Of a stretch of DNA of 34,138 nucleotides, positions 8,110 through 17,010 are shown one piece after another (the stretch's first letter is position 1; each line of letters begins with the position of its first letter). The notes under the pieces were generated by a model. It was not told the origin of the DNA and searched no databases. It saw only the letters and a program-made list of their open reading frames with translations. The DNA comes from Atribacteraceae bacterium (GTDB taxonomy: Bacteria > Atribacterota > Atribacteria > Atribacterales > Atribacteraceae). The DNA lies in contig DATIKP010000019.1 of NCBI GenBank assembly GCA_035477455.1, forward strand, positions 1 through 34,138, in the 5' to 3' direction. Made by a program: the position numbers and the translations under genes.

Positions 8110-8164
8110 AAGGGACAGGGTCGGTGGGGGGGCATTTGCACCCGTGGCCGCCCTGTCCCTTTTG
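8110..8164 (+). terminator. terminator-like hairpin inside the opp operon
   Basis: AGGGACAGGG (8111-8120) pairs perfectly with CCCTGTCCCT (8151-8160), extended by A8110-T8161, and TTT follows. It lies between the oppA stop and the first permease start. The downstream genes lack an evident promoter, so partial termination or mRNA stabilisation would favour excess binding protein, a common ABC-operon arrangement. Confidence 0.65.
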
Positions 8165-8192
8165 TTACGAAAATGATCAGGGAGCTAATGAG

Positions 8193-9128
8193 ATGTATAG
8201 TTATATTATAAGGAGGCTTTTGCTGACTATTCCGGTCTTAATCGGAGTGTCGATCCTGGTTTTTTCCATTATCCGTTTTATTCCCGGTGATCCGGCCAGA
8301 GCTATCGCCGGAGTTCATGCGTCACCGGAATACATCGAACAGGTCCGGAGAGATCTTCTGCTGGATCAAGCTCTGCACATACAGTACTTTGTTTATATGC
8401 GGAACCTACTGCGGGGCGATCTGGGAAGATCGACGTTTACACGCAGACCAGTAACAACCGAACTCCGTGAACGCTTTCCGAACACCGTACAATTAGCTGT
8501 TGCTGCAATGGTAATCGCCACTCTCGTCGGTGTTGGAGCCGGAATTATCTCGGCAACCAAGCGATACTCGCTTTTCGATAACGTCAGCATGATCGGTGCG
8601 CTGATCGGAGTCGCCGCTCCGGTCTTTTGGCTGGGGGCGATGTTTCAAATTTTCTTCTCGGTACGCTTGGGCTGGTTGCCCTCGGGAGGGATGGGTACCT
8701 GGGCCCACCTCATTTTACCGGCACTGACCCTCGGCCTGGCCACCGCCGCCCTTATCGCCCGAATTACCCGATCGAGCATGCTCGAAGTTCTGAGTCAGGA
8801 GTATATCACCACGGCTCGTTCCAAGGGGCTGAACGAACGAGTCGTCATCTATAAACACGCTTTGAAAAACGCGCTCATCCCTGTGGTTACGGTCATGGGG
8901 TTGCAGTTCGGGACTCTTCTGGGGGGGGCCGTATTAACCGAAACAGTGTTCTCCTGGCCGGGAATCGGGCGCTTGATGGTCGATTCGATCCTAACCAGGG
9001 ATTATCCCCTCGTCCAAGGCGCGGTACTCCTCATAGCCGTGTCCTTTGTCTTGATCAACTTAGTGGTCGACGTGATTTACGCCTTCCTTGATCCCAGGAT
9101 CAACTACGGAACTCAGGAGGTCGATTGA
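8193..9128 (+). CDS. ABC transporter permease, OppB/DppB type
   Basis: I placed the start at ATG 8193 (MYSYIIRRLLLTIPVLIGVS). The longer open frame from 8103 reads through the hairpin and adds a non-membrane 30-residue leader. The 311-residue protein begins with the typical DppB first helix followed by IIRFIPGDPARAI, and has about six membrane segments. The cytoplasmic EAA-like loop is near TARSKGLNERVVIYKHALKNA, which contacts an ATPase subunit. With the next gene it forms the heterodimeric channel of a peptide importer. Its stop is three bases from the next ATG, so the two are probably translated together. Confidence 0.92.
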   Translation: MYSYIIRRLLLTIPVLIGVSILVFSIIRFIPGDPARAIAGVHASPEYIEQVRRDLLLDQALHIQYFVYMRNLLRGDLGRSTFTRRPVTTELRERFPNTVQLAVAAMVIATLVGVGAGIISATKRYSLFDNVSMIGALIGVAAPVFWLGAMFQIFFSVRLGWLPSGGMGTWAHLILPALTLGLATAALIARITRSSMLEVLSQEYITTARSKGLNERVVIYKHALKNALIPVVTVMGLQFGTLLGGAVLTETVFSWPGIGRLMVDSILTRDYPLVQGAVLLIAVSFVLINLVVDVIYAFLDPRINYGTQEVD

Positions 9129-9131
9129 GCC

Positions 9132-10022
9132 ATGCAGCTCGCTGAGACGGAAATCAAAAAGAACTGGTTTCGGGGAGACAGCGAGCTTGCCCAGATCTTG
9201 CGAAATATACGTCGTAACCGAATCGCCATAGTCGGCTTATTCATCCTGAGCTTCTTTTTTCTCTGCGCCCTGCTGGCACCGATATTGACGCCATACAGCC
9301 CTACGTCCCCTGATTTTTCACGGGTTTTAGATGCACCTTCCCGTGAACACTTCTTGGGTACGGATGAGCTGGGAAGAGATGTCTTCGCCAGAATATTGTA
9401 TGGTTCACGCATATCCCTGGCTATTGGATTTATCTCGGTCAGTATCGGGATGCTAGTTGGAATACCCATCGGATCGCTCTCCGGATATTATGGCGGGAGA
9501 TTCGACCTTTTCATACAACGGATTGTCGACATTATGATCGCTTTTCCGGGAATCCTCCTGGCCATCGTCGTGGTCACAATTCTCGGGGTCGGCGTGGAAA
9601 ATGTGATGATCGCCACCGGCATCGCTTCGATTCCTATTTATACTCGTATGGTGCGGGGTTCCGTGCTTATGGTGAAAAAACAGGGGTATGTTTCCGCAGC
9701 GAAAGCGTTGGGCATCGGCAACTTCCGAATAATCATCCGTCACATTCTCCCCAACTGCCTGGGACCAATCATTGTTCAATCAACTTTTCAATTCGCCACC
9801 GCTATTCTCTGGGCTGCGGGATTAGGATTTTTAGGGCTGGGAGCCCAACCACCCGATCCGGAATGGGGGGCCATGCTCAGCAGGGGTCGGGAGTACATCC
9901 GGGTTGCTCATCACCTGACTACGTATCCTGGCTTAGCGATTCTTTTTATGATCCTGGGGTTTAACCTGCTTGGTGACGGATTACGCGACGCTCTAGATCC
10001 GAAATCGAGAAAATTTCTATAA
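9132..10022 (+). CDS. ABC transporter permease, OppC/DppC type
   Basis: The 296-residue inner-membrane protein shows the DppC pattern: a short cytoplasmic N-terminus, a first helix near IAIVGLFILSFFFLCALLAP, then the periplasmic signature HFLGTDELGRDVFARILYGSR. The EAA loop is AAKALGIGNFRIIIRHILPN and the C-terminus is LGDGLRDALDPK. Six membrane segments are expected. AGGAGG sits at the end of the preceding permease gene, serving this ATG. It pairs with the OppB-type protein to form the translocation pore. Substrate is inferred only from family and operon. Confidence 0.93.
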   Translation: MQLAETEIKKNWFRGDSELAQILRNIRRNRIAIVGLFILSFFFLCALLAPILTPYSPTSPDFSRVLDAPSREHFLGTDELGRDVFARILYGSRISLAIGFISVSIGMLVGIPIGSLSGYYGGRFDLFIQRIVDIMIAFPGILLAIVVVTILGVGVENVMIATGIASIPIYTRMVRGSVLMVKKQGYVSAAKALGIGNFRIIIRHILPNCLGPIIVQSTFQFATAILWAAGLGFLGLGAQPPDPEWGAMLSRGREYIRVAHHLTTYPGLAILFMILGFNLLGDGLRDALDPKSRKFL

Positions 10023-10032
10023 AGGCCGGCCG

Positions 10033-11028
10033 ATGGAATTTCTCCTGCAGGTAAAAGATTTAAAAACGACCTTTTATTTAGAAGATACGGTTATCCGGGC
10101 AGTCGACGGCGTTTCCTTCACAGTGCGCCCCGGTGAGGTCATGGGGCTGGTCGGTGAATCGGGCTGTGGAAAAAGCGTGGTTTCCCTGAGCATCCTGCGG
10201 CTGGTGTATTATCCGCCGGGCAGGATCGAAGGAGGTGAGGTTCTTTTTAAAGAAAAGAATCTTCTTGACCTGAATGAAGCGGAGATGCGGCGGATTCGCG
10301 GGAACGAAATCGCCATGATCTTTCAGGAGCCTATGATTTCCTTCAATCCGGTCTATACGATCGGTGACCAGGTCGCTGAAGTGATACGGCTGCATCAGGG
10401 TTTAGAACAGAATGCGGCCGCGAAAAAAGTGGTGGAGATGCTCCGCTTGGTCGGTATCCCCCGACCGGCTGAGGTCCTCAATGAATATCCCCACCAGCTC
10501 AGCGGGGGCATGCGCCAGAGGGCTATGATCGCTATGGCCTTATCCTGCAATCCCAGCCTGTTAATCGCCGACGAGCCGACCACGGCTCTTGATGTGACCA
10601 TCCAGGCGCAAATTCTGGAACTCATGAAAGATTTGAAGCAACAAATCAACACCGCCATCATTTTTATCACTCACGATTTGGGAGTGATCTCGGAGATGGC
10701 TGAACACGTGGTGGTCATGTACGCCGGAAAAGTGGTGGAGGACACCGACATCGTTTCCTTGGTCAGCAGACCGCTCCACCCGTATACCGTAGGATTAATC
10801 AATTCAAAGCCTTCGCTTGAAGACGAGAAAGAAATTCTCGATTTTATACCGGGGTCCGTCCCTAATCCCACGGCGATGCCCGCCGGCTGTTCCTTCCACC
10901 CCCGGTGTCCCCACACCATGGATCTTTGTCGCAGAGAAATGCCCGGGGTCTTCGAAGTTGAATCCGGTCGAAAGGTCCGATGCTGGCTTTACAATAGAAT
11001 AAAGGATCATTCCCATGCCGACCGCTGA
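10033..11028 (+). CDS. ABC transporter ATP-binding protein, OppD/DppD type
   Basis: This 331-residue ATPase has Walker A GESGCGKS at 41-48, the Q-loop in IFQEP, signature LSGGM at 157-161, Walker B LLIADEP at 176-182 and the switch histidine H214 in ITHD. The C-terminal oligopeptide-transport extension carries four cysteines (286, 292, 299, 317), in the arrangement that binds a 4Fe-4S cluster in characterised DppD homologues; cluster binding here is inference. It powers import together with the next gene, which starts inside its last codons. The ribosome-binding site is weak (AAGG), consistent with coupling to the permease gene ten bases upstream. Confidence 0.94.
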   Translation: MEFLLQVKDLKTTFYLEDTVIRAVDGVSFTVRPGEVMGLVGESGCGKSVVSLSILRLVYYPPGRIEGGEVLFKEKNLLDLNEAEMRRIRGNEIAMIFQEPMISFNPVYTIGDQVAEVIRLHQGLEQNAAAKKVVEMLRLVGIPRPAEVLNEYPHQLSGGMRQRAMIAMALSCNPSLLIADEPTTALDVTIQAQILELMKDLKQQINTAIIFITHDLGVISEMAEHVVVMYAGKVVEDTDIVSLVSRPLHPYTVGLINSKPSLEDEKEILDFIPGSVPNPTAMPAGCSFHPRCPHTMDLCRREMPGVFEVESGRKVRCWLYNRIKDHSHADR

Positions 11029-12007
11029 ACCGATGCTTAAGGTCCGGGGACTGAAAAAGTATTTTCCGATAACCACCGGGGTCTTTTCCCGGGTGATCGG
11101 ATATATCCGGGCAGTGGATGGGATCGATCTGGATATTTACCCTGGTGAAGCGTATGCTCTGGTCGGTGAATCCGGCTGCGGAAAGACGACGACTGGACAT
11201 ACCATCCTGAAGATGCTGACACCGACTGCGGGTACTGTTTTTTTTCAGGGTCAGGATGTCTTCCTCATGGGAAAACACCAACTTCGGACCCTGCGTAAGG
11301 AAATCCAGATAATTTTTCAAGATCCTTACAGTTCCCTCAACCCGCGCATGGTCGTTGGTGAGGCGATCGGTGAAGCGTTGGAGGTCCACGGCATCGCCCA
11401 CGGGAAAGAACGAAAGAAAAAAACAGAATCTATTTTGGAAGTATGCGGTCTGGCTCCCTACCACTACAACCGCTATCCTCACGAGTTCTCCGGAGGTCAG
11501 AGGCAACGGGTGGTGATCGCCCGGGCATTGGTTCTCAATCCTCGGTTTATTGTAGCTGATGAGCCAATATCAGCGCTTGATGTATCCATTCAATCTCAAA
11601 TCATCAACTTGTTGAAAGAATTGAAGAAGACCTTCGGCTTGACTTTCCTTTTTATTTCTCATGATCTGAGCGTGGTGAAACATATGTCGGACCGGGTGGG
11701 GGTCATGTATCTTGGATCGCTGGTCGAACAGGCGCCCAAAAACGATTTTTACCGGAATCCGCTGCATCCCTATTCCCAGACGCTTCTTTCGGCGGTCCCG
11801 GTCATGGACCCATTCCGCAAAAAGAAACGGATCATCCTGGAAGGCGACGTTCCCAGCCCGGCAAATCCCCCGGCTGGATGTCGGTTTCACACCCGCTGTC
11901 CCTATGTCAAGGATTTTTGTGCCCGGAAACAACCGGAACTCAAGGAAGCGTTTCCTATGCATCTTGTTTCCTGCCATAAAGTGCACGAAGAGACGGAATA
12001 CGTCTGA
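11015..12007 (+). CDS. ABC transporter ATP-binding protein, OppF/DppF type
   Basis: The 330-residue partner ATPase has Walker A GESGCGKT at 51-58, IFQDPYSSLNPR, the signature FSGGQRQR, Walker B FIVADEP and switch histidine in ISHD. Its C-terminal extension has the same four-cysteine arrangement as its partner (PPAGCRFHTRCP and two later Cys). It overlaps the preceding gene by 14 bases, and an AAGGA ribosome-binding site lies within that gene. A nested hairpin begins at its stop codon, marking the probable end of the operon or a processing point before the threonine genes. Confidence 0.94.
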   Translation: MPTAEPMLKVRGLKKYFPITTGVFSRVIGYIRAVDGIDLDIYPGEAYALVGESGCGKTTTGHTILKMLTPTAGTVFFQGQDVFLMGKHQLRTLRKEIQIIFQDPYSSLNPRMVVGEAIGEALEVHGIAHGKERKKKTESILEVCGLAPYHYNRYPHEFSGGQRQRVVIARALVLNPRFIVADEPISALDVSIQSQIINLLKELKKTFGLTFLFISHDLSVVKHMSDRVGVMYLGSLVEQAPKNDFYRNPLHPYSQTLLSAVPVMDPFRKKKRIILEGDVPSPANPPAGCRFHTRCPYVKDFCARKQPELKEAFPMHLVSCHKVHEETEYV

Positions 12008-12089
12008 CTACCCCGGGGAAACCGGAAAAAGGGTGATCTTGAGTCGCCCGGAAGCGATCGATCTTTTTCCGGCCGTTTGCCGGGTAGTC
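12006..12089 (+). other. nested RNA hairpin between oppF and the apgM-like gene
   Basis: GACTACCC (12006-12013) pairs with GGGTAGTC (12082-12089), enclosing a second perfect stem CCGGAAAAAG (12022-12031) with CTTTTTCCGG (12063-12072). No T-tract follows, so it is not a classical terminator. It may be a stabilising or processing structure, or a cis-regulatory element for the threonine genes. Confidence 0.5.
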
Positions 12090-12203
12090 CTGCTCAGGTT
12101 ACTTGTTTTATGTGCGGCGGCCGGGATGGTAATTCTTAATCATGTTCTGGTTGTGGTAAAAAGCGGCATACCGAATGCATCGTTTCGAAAAGAGGTGACA
12201 ATA

Positions 12204-13460
12204 GTGAAATATATCGTGATCCTGGGAGATGGAATGGCCGATTATCCGATTCTGGAACTGGACGGTCGGACTCCCCTCGAAGAAGCGCATACACCCTGTA
12301 TCGATTCGTTGGCCGAATGGGGCGTATTGGGACTGGTGAAGACCATTCCCGACGATCTGCCGGCGGGGAGTGACGTGGCCAACCTATCGGTTCTCGGCTA
12401 TGATCCTCATCTTTTTTACAGCGGCCGCTCACCATTCGAGGCGGCCAGCATGGGGATTGACCTTCAGGATGAGGATATCGTCTTCCGAGTGAACCTGATC
12501 ACCCTGACTGAAGAAAAAAATTACCGGGACAAAACAATCCTCGACCACAGTGCCGGGGAGATATCGACCGAGGAAGGAAAGGCCCTGATCGAACTTATTA
12601 ACCAGGAGTTGGGAAGAGATGGGTTCACTTTTTATCCGGGGTTGAGTTATCGTCATCTCTTGGTCTGGAACGGGGGGCCGGACACATGGGACCTTACGCC
12701 TCCTCACGATATTCTGGGACGAGTCATTGGAGATTTCCTCCCCAAGGGGGAGTACAGTGAGGTATTCTTGGATATCATGCAACGAAGCGGCGGTTTGCTG
12801 CAGAACCATCCCCTGAACAGAAGAAGAGAAGATCAGGGTTTGTATCCGGCGAATTCCATCTGGATTTGGGGCGAGGGCAAGAAACCTTCATTGCAGAGCT
12901 TTCCGGAGAAATATGGCGTGAGAGGTTCGGTTATTTCCGAAGTTGATTTGATCAAAGGCCTGGGAATCTGTGCAGGTCTTGAGTCGATCAATGTCCCGGG
13001 AGCAACCGGGGATTTCCATACCAACTACCGGGGGCTGGCGACCGCGGCCTTGCAATGCCTGCAGCAAGAAAACGATTTTGTTTTTGTTCATATTGAGGCT
13101 CCTGATGAATGCAGCCATCGGAATGAATTGTCGAAAAAAGTAAGGTCGATTGAGCTGATCGACAGAGAAGTCGTTGAGGTTATTGTGAATGCTCTGAACC
13201 AGGAGAAGAAAGTCTACAGCATCCTCTTCCTTCCCGATCACGCCACACCGCTTTCTGTTAGAACTCATACCCGGGACGCAGTCCCTTTTTTGATCTTCCG
13301 GAGTCACGAAAAAAGGAACTTTGTGGGGAGAGGATATTCAGAAAAATCCGCCCTGGAAACTGATTTGATGATACCCGATGGACACCGCCTCATGGATTAT
13401 TTTTTGGAAAAGGTTCCATTCTCCACCATTCCTGTTTCTGTTCCTACTCATGTGGATTAG
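12204..13460 (+). CDS. ApgM-like alkaline-phosphatase-superfamily protein; proposed homoserine kinase
   Basis: The start is GTG 12204, preceded by AGAGGTG; an upstream extension of the open frame overlaps oppF and is not family-like. The 418-residue protein opens with VKYIVILGDGMADYP, carrying metal ligand D9. It has the nucleophile-type serine S62 in ANLSVLGYDP, then FVHIEAPDECSHRNE and LPDHATP, which carry further metal ligands. These are hallmarks of cofactor-independent phosphoglycerate mutase of the archaeal type. A bacterial branch of this family is annotated as a proposed homoserine kinase (TIGR02535) because it sits beside threonine genes. Here threonine synthase starts 18 bases downstream, and no classical GHMP homoserine kinase is in the window. 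A phosphoglycerate mutase role cannot be excluded. Confidence 0.85.
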   Translation: MKYIVILGDGMADYPILELDGRTPLEEAHTPCIDSLAEWGVLGLVKTIPDDLPAGSDVANLSVLGYDPHLFYSGRSPFEAASMGIDLQDEDIVFRVNLITLTEEKNYRDKTILDHSAGEISTEEGKALIELINQELGRDGFTFYPGLSYRHLLVWNGGPDTWDLTPPHDILGRVIGDFLPKGEYSEVFLDIMQRSGGLLQNHPLNRRREDQGLYPANSIWIWGEGKKPSLQSFPEKYGVRGSVISEVDLIKGLGICAGLESINVPGATGDFHTNYRGLATAALQCLQQENDFVFVHIEAPDECSHRNELSKKVRSIELIDREVVEVIVNALNQEKKVYSILFLPDHATPLSVRTHTRDAVPFLIFRSHEKRNFVGRGYSEKSALETDLMIPDGHRLMDYFLEKVPFSTIPVSVPTHVD

Positions 13461-13478
13461 ACCGAAAAGGAGTGTCCA

Positions 13479-14969
13479 ATGTCGAATCTTTTCTATACCA
13501 GCACTCGTGGAAAGTCCGCTAAACAATCATCCGCCGGCGCGATCCTTTCTGGAATCGCTTCGGATGGGGGCCTCTACGTGCCCGATCCGCTTCCACTCGA
13601 TTCGCTCGATCCACTCGAGATAGTGAACAAGTCCTATCAGGAAATCGCTTTGGTAGTGATGGCCGAATATTTCACCGATTTTTCTGATGCCGACCTTAAA
13701 GCCTGTATCGACCTTGCCTATTTAAATACCTTCGATACTCCCCATATCGCCCCGCTGGTGAAACGAGACGATGTGTATTATTTAGAGCTTTTTCACGGAC
13801 CGACGCTGGCTTTTAAAGATGTGGCCCTGACGATCCTGCCCCATCTTATGAAACAGGCCGCGCGCATGTCCGGAACCGACCGGGAGATCGTCATCCTGAC
13901 GGCAACCTCTGGGGATACCGGCAAGGCCGCCTTGGAAGGATTTGCCGGGGTGGAAGGAACGAAAATCATCGTTTTTTTCCCCGAGCATGGAGTGACTCAG
14001 ATCCAAAAAAGACAAATGGTAACTCAGCATGGAGAAAACGCTTATGTGATCGGCATCGAAGGTAACTTTGACGACGCCCAGGCGGGAGTAAAAGCAATTT
14101 TTACCGATCCCGCCTTGTCGGCAAAGTTGTACCAGTCGAACTATATGTTTTCGTCGGCCAATTCGATTAATATTGGACGGCTTGTCCCCCAGATCGTTTA
14201 TTATTTTTTTGCCTATACCCAACTCCTCCGTTCCGGGGAGATCAAGCGGGACGAACCGATTGATTACGTTGTGCCTACCGGAAACTTCGGAAACATCCTG
14301 GCTGCCTATTACGCCAAGCAATTGGGATTACCAGTAAACCGTCTGATCTGTGCGTCTAATGAAAACCGGGTGCTTTTTGACTTTTTCACGAGCGGGACCT
14401 ATGATAAGAACCGTGACTTCGTGATGACCATGTCTCCCTCTATGGACATTCTGGTCTCCGGCAACCTGGAACGCCTTCTCTATCATGCCAGCGATGATGA
14501 CTCGGCATCGGTCAGGCAAATGATGGACCGGTTGAATCTTACTGGACGTTTCGATATTTCGCCAATTATGCGAGAAGCACTTTCTGATTTTTACGCTGGC
14601 TTTGCAACGGAGGAGGAGACATCGCAAAGCATAAAACAAGTGTATGAAAGTTCCGGTTATTTGATCGATCCCCATACCGCCGTCGGTCATGCCGTTTACT
14701 CCGGATATCGGGAAAAGACCCAGAACCCAACCAAGGCCGTCATCGTCTCCACCGCCAGTCCATTCAAATTTACCGCATCGGTAATGAAGGCTCTGGGAAG
14801 GGATTACAAGGCCGATGATTTCGAACTTATCGACATTCTCTCCCGGGAAACCGGCCTTTCTGTACCCACCCCTCTCGTAAAGCTTGCTACCGAGCCGGTT
14901 CGCCACCGGAAAATTTGCCGGAAGGAAGAAATGAAAAAGCAGGTTTTAGAGATACTGGGAATTTCCTGA
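13479..14969 (+). CDS. thrC: threonine synthase
   Basis: The 496-residue PLP enzyme matches the long (class I) threonine synthase. It starts MSNLFYTSTRG and has the early GGLYVP segment, the PLP-binding lysine K113 in LAFKDVALT, ATSGDTGKAALEGF (phosphate/PLP clamp) and NSINIGRLVPQ. It converts O-phosphohomoserine to threonine in the cytoplasm. AAGGAG precedes the ATG. It follows the ApgM-like gene by 18 bases, so the pair would carry out the last two steps of threonine synthesis. A terminator lies only after the next gene, so the three are probably one transcript. Confidence 0.95.
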   Translation: MSNLFYTSTRGKSAKQSSAGAILSGIASDGGLYVPDPLPLDSLDPLEIVNKSYQEIALVVMAEYFTDFSDADLKACIDLAYLNTFDTPHIAPLVKRDDVYYLELFHGPTLAFKDVALTILPHLMKQAARMSGTDREIVILTATSGDTGKAALEGFAGVEGTKIIVFFPEHGVTQIQKRQMVTQHGENAYVIGIEGNFDDAQAGVKAIFTDPALSAKLYQSNYMFSSANSINIGRLVPQIVYYFFAYTQLLRSGEIKRDEPIDYVVPTGNFGNILAAYYAKQLGLPVNRLICASNENRVLFDFFTSGTYDKNRDFVMTMSPSMDILVSGNLERLLYHASDDDSASVRQMMDRLNLTGRFDISPIMREALSDFYAGFATEEETSQSIKQVYESSGYLIDPHTAVGHAVYSGYREKTQNPTKAVIVSTASPFKFTASVMKALGRDYKADDFELIDILSRETGLSVPTPLVKLATEPVRHRKICRKEEMKKQVLEILGIS

Positions 14970-15015
14970 GGTGACTTTTCGGGTATAACCTTTCAGTTAC
15001 GAAGGAGGCCAAATC

Positions 15016-16266
15016 ATGGATAACAGAGCAAGTTTTGGTGGTCCAGGATCATACCTGATCGGGGAAGAAGAAAAGAAGGAATTAATGGAAGTCATCGAAT
15101 CCGGCTACCTGTTCCGCTACGGAGCGACCGACGATCCGCGCTTCAAAAAGAAAGTCGTCACCCTGGAACAAGAATTCGCCAAGCTTATCGGAGTGCGCTA
15201 CGCCGTTGCGGTCAACAGTGGAACCAGTGCCCTGTTGACCGGTCTTGCCGCTTTGGGGATCGGTCCCGGAGACGAGGTGATCGTACCCGGCTACACCTTT
15301 ATTGCCTCCCTCTCCAGCATCATCATGGCCCGGGCTATTCCTACCCTTGCTGAAATCGATGAATCGTTGACTCTCGATCCGGCCGATGTCGAGCGGAAAA
15401 TCACCGACAAAACCCGGGCGATCATGGTCGTGCACATGCTGGGAAATCCCTGTCGAATGGATGAGATCATGGAGATAGCCCGGGCCCGAAATATCCTGGT
15501 GATCGAAGATTGCGCACAGGCTGCCGGAGCCTCCTATCGAGGCAACAGAGTGGGAAGCATTGGCGATATCGGTGCTTTTTCTTTGAACGTATACAAGACG
15601 ATCACCGCCGGAGACGGGGGAATGGTGGTAACCGATGATTTTGGTTGGTATGAAAGGGCGTTCGGATTTCACGATCAGGGGCACAAGCCGCTGCGCACCG
15701 GTGTGGAAATCGGCCAACGAAGCATTGTCGGTCTTGACTTCCGCATGAATGAGCTGACCGGAGCGGTTGCCCTGGCCCAGCTTCGGAAATTGGATCATAT
15801 TCTCGCCATTCTTCGGTACAAAAAGAAAAAACTCAAGGACGCGCTTACCGGAATTTCCGGCATAGGTTTTCGGACCATCAATGACGAGGAAGGGGAATGC
15901 GCAACCCTTCTCACCCTTATTTTCCCGGACCGTAAGACCGCCGATGCCTTTGGGGATAGAGTGGGGACCAAGACGATTGCCCACTCCGGGTGGCATGTCT
16001 ACAACAATATGGAACAAATTCTGAATAAACAAACCGTTACCCAATTTTCCTGTCCCTATGCTTGTCCGCAATATGGCAAATCCGTCGAATACCATGCCCA
16101 CATGCTACCCCAAACCGATGATATTTTGAACCGTTCCATCAACGTGAGTGTTGGAGTAGTGGATAAGGGATTAGGATCCGGTTTCGGAATCAATGTCACC
16201 TCGAGCGATCAGGAAATCGAGGTAGTAGCCGAACGTATTACTTCGGTTATGAAGGAAATCGGTTGA
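15016..16266 (+). CDS. DegT/DnrJ/EryC1-family PLP aminotransferase
   Basis: The 416-residue protein has the sugar-aminotransferase layout: VNSGTSALLTGLAALGIGPG (about 67-86), VIVPGYTFIAS, DCAQAAGASYRG with the PLP-contacting Asp/Gln, and the Schiff-base lysine K194 in NVYKTITAGDGG. Members transfer an amino group from glutamate or glutamine to keto-sugars for surface polysaccharides or antibiotics. No sugar nucleotide genes are adjacent, so the substrate is open. The C-terminal 100 residues, with SGWHVYNNMEQIL, are less standard and may define a subfamily with different substrates. AAGGAGG precedes the ATG, and a terminator-like hairpin lies 68 bases after the stop. Confidence 0.87.
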   Translation: MDNRASFGGPGSYLIGEEEKKELMEVIESGYLFRYGATDDPRFKKKVVTLEQEFAKLIGVRYAVAVNSGTSALLTGLAALGIGPGDEVIVPGYTFIASLSSIIMARAIPTLAEIDESLTLDPADVERKITDKTRAIMVVHMLGNPCRMDEIMEIARARNILVIEDCAQAAGASYRGNRVGSIGDIGAFSLNVYKTITAGDGGMVVTDDFGWYERAFGFHDQGHKPLRTGVEIGQRSIVGLDFRMNELTGAVALAQLRKLDHILAILRYKKKKLKDALTGISGIGFRTINDEEGECATLLTLIFPDRKTADAFGDRVGTKTIAHSGWHVYNNMEQILNKQTVTQFSCPYACPQYGKSVEYHAHMLPQTDDILNRSINVSVGVVDKGLGSGFGINVTSSDQEIEVVAERITSVMKEIG

Positions 16267-16333
16267 TCGTTCGACTTCACAAGGGAGTCAATCGGTCACT
16301 ACCTGGCGGCAGCAAGCATGAAAATCGAGGAGG

Positions 16334-16371
16334 GAGTGGAAGGCGTAAGGCTTTTCACTCTTGTCTTCTTA
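16334..16371 (+). terminator. intrinsic terminator-like hairpin after the aminotransferase gene
   Basis: GAGTGGAAGGC (16334-16344) pairs over 11 positions (two G-U) with GCTTTTCACTC (16350-16360) around the loop GTAAG, and a T-rich stretch TTGTCTTCTTA follows. It ends the thrC-aminotransferase transcript. Confidence 0.55.
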
Positions 16372-16417
16372 TACGCTTCTACCATCTATTTACAGAGGAG
16401 AGGAGAGGAGGCAATTG

Positions 16418-16987
16418 GTGAATACACGAAAACCTGAACGTGAGGATGCCCTATCCCTTTTGAAGGAATTCACCACTGATCGATCTCTCATCAACCACGC
16501 TCTTGCCGTCGAGGCGGTAATGAGATATATAGCCAGAAAACACGGAGAAGACGAGGAAAAGTGGGGGGTTGTCGGCCTTATACATGACCTCGATTACGAA
16601 AATTATCCGAACCGCCACTGTCAAAAAACCCAGGAGATTTTGGAAGAGCGGAATTGGCCGGCGGAATACATCCGGGCCGCTGTCTCTCATGGATGGGGTC
16701 TGTGCTCGGAAATAAAGCCGGAGACTCTGCTGGAGAAAACTCTCTATGCCATTGATGAGCTGACCGGCTTGGTCGCCGCCTGCGCCTTGGTGCGTCCTTC
16801 AAAAAGCGTCTTGGATCTTGAGGCGAAGTCTGTACTAAAAAAATGGAAACAAAAAGGATTTGCTTCAGGGGTGAACCGTGACGTGATCCAGAAAGGAACC
16901 GCGATGCTTGGAATTGAGCCGGCTGAATTGACCGAAGAGGTCATAATGGGCATGCGGGAGGTTTCTTTGGAGATTGGTCTGGGATAG
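16418..16987 (+). CDS. HD-domain phosphohydrolase
   Basis: The start is GTG 16418, preceded six bases away by AGGAGG; the longer frame from 16361 runs through the terminator. The 189-residue protein has H27 (INHALAVE), the HD pair H56-D57 (GLIHDLDYENYP), H91 (VSHGWG) and D113 (AIDELTG). These are the full metal-binding set of an HD hydrolase. Compact proteins of this type are usually annotated as HDIG-domain hydrolases of unknown substrate. The P-type ATPase starts 23 bases after its stop, so the two are probably co-transcribed; whether they work together is unknown. Confidence 0.85.
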   Translation: MNTRKPEREDALSLLKEFTTDRSLINHALAVEAVMRYIARKHGEDEEKWGVVGLIHDLDYENYPNRHCQKTQEILEERNWPAEYIRAAVSHGWGLCSEIKPETLLEKTLYAIDELTGLVAACALVRPSKSVLDLEAKSVLKKWKQKGFASGVNRDVIQKGTAMLGIEPAELTEEVIMGMREVSLEIGLG

Positions 16988-17010
16988 AGACAGAATAGGA
17001 GCGTGACAGG

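Noticed and set aside
8103-8192. N-terminal extension of the OppB-type permease
   Set aside because: It runs through the terminator-like hairpin and adds a Gly/Pro/Cys-rich segment foreign to the family; ATG 8193 fits.
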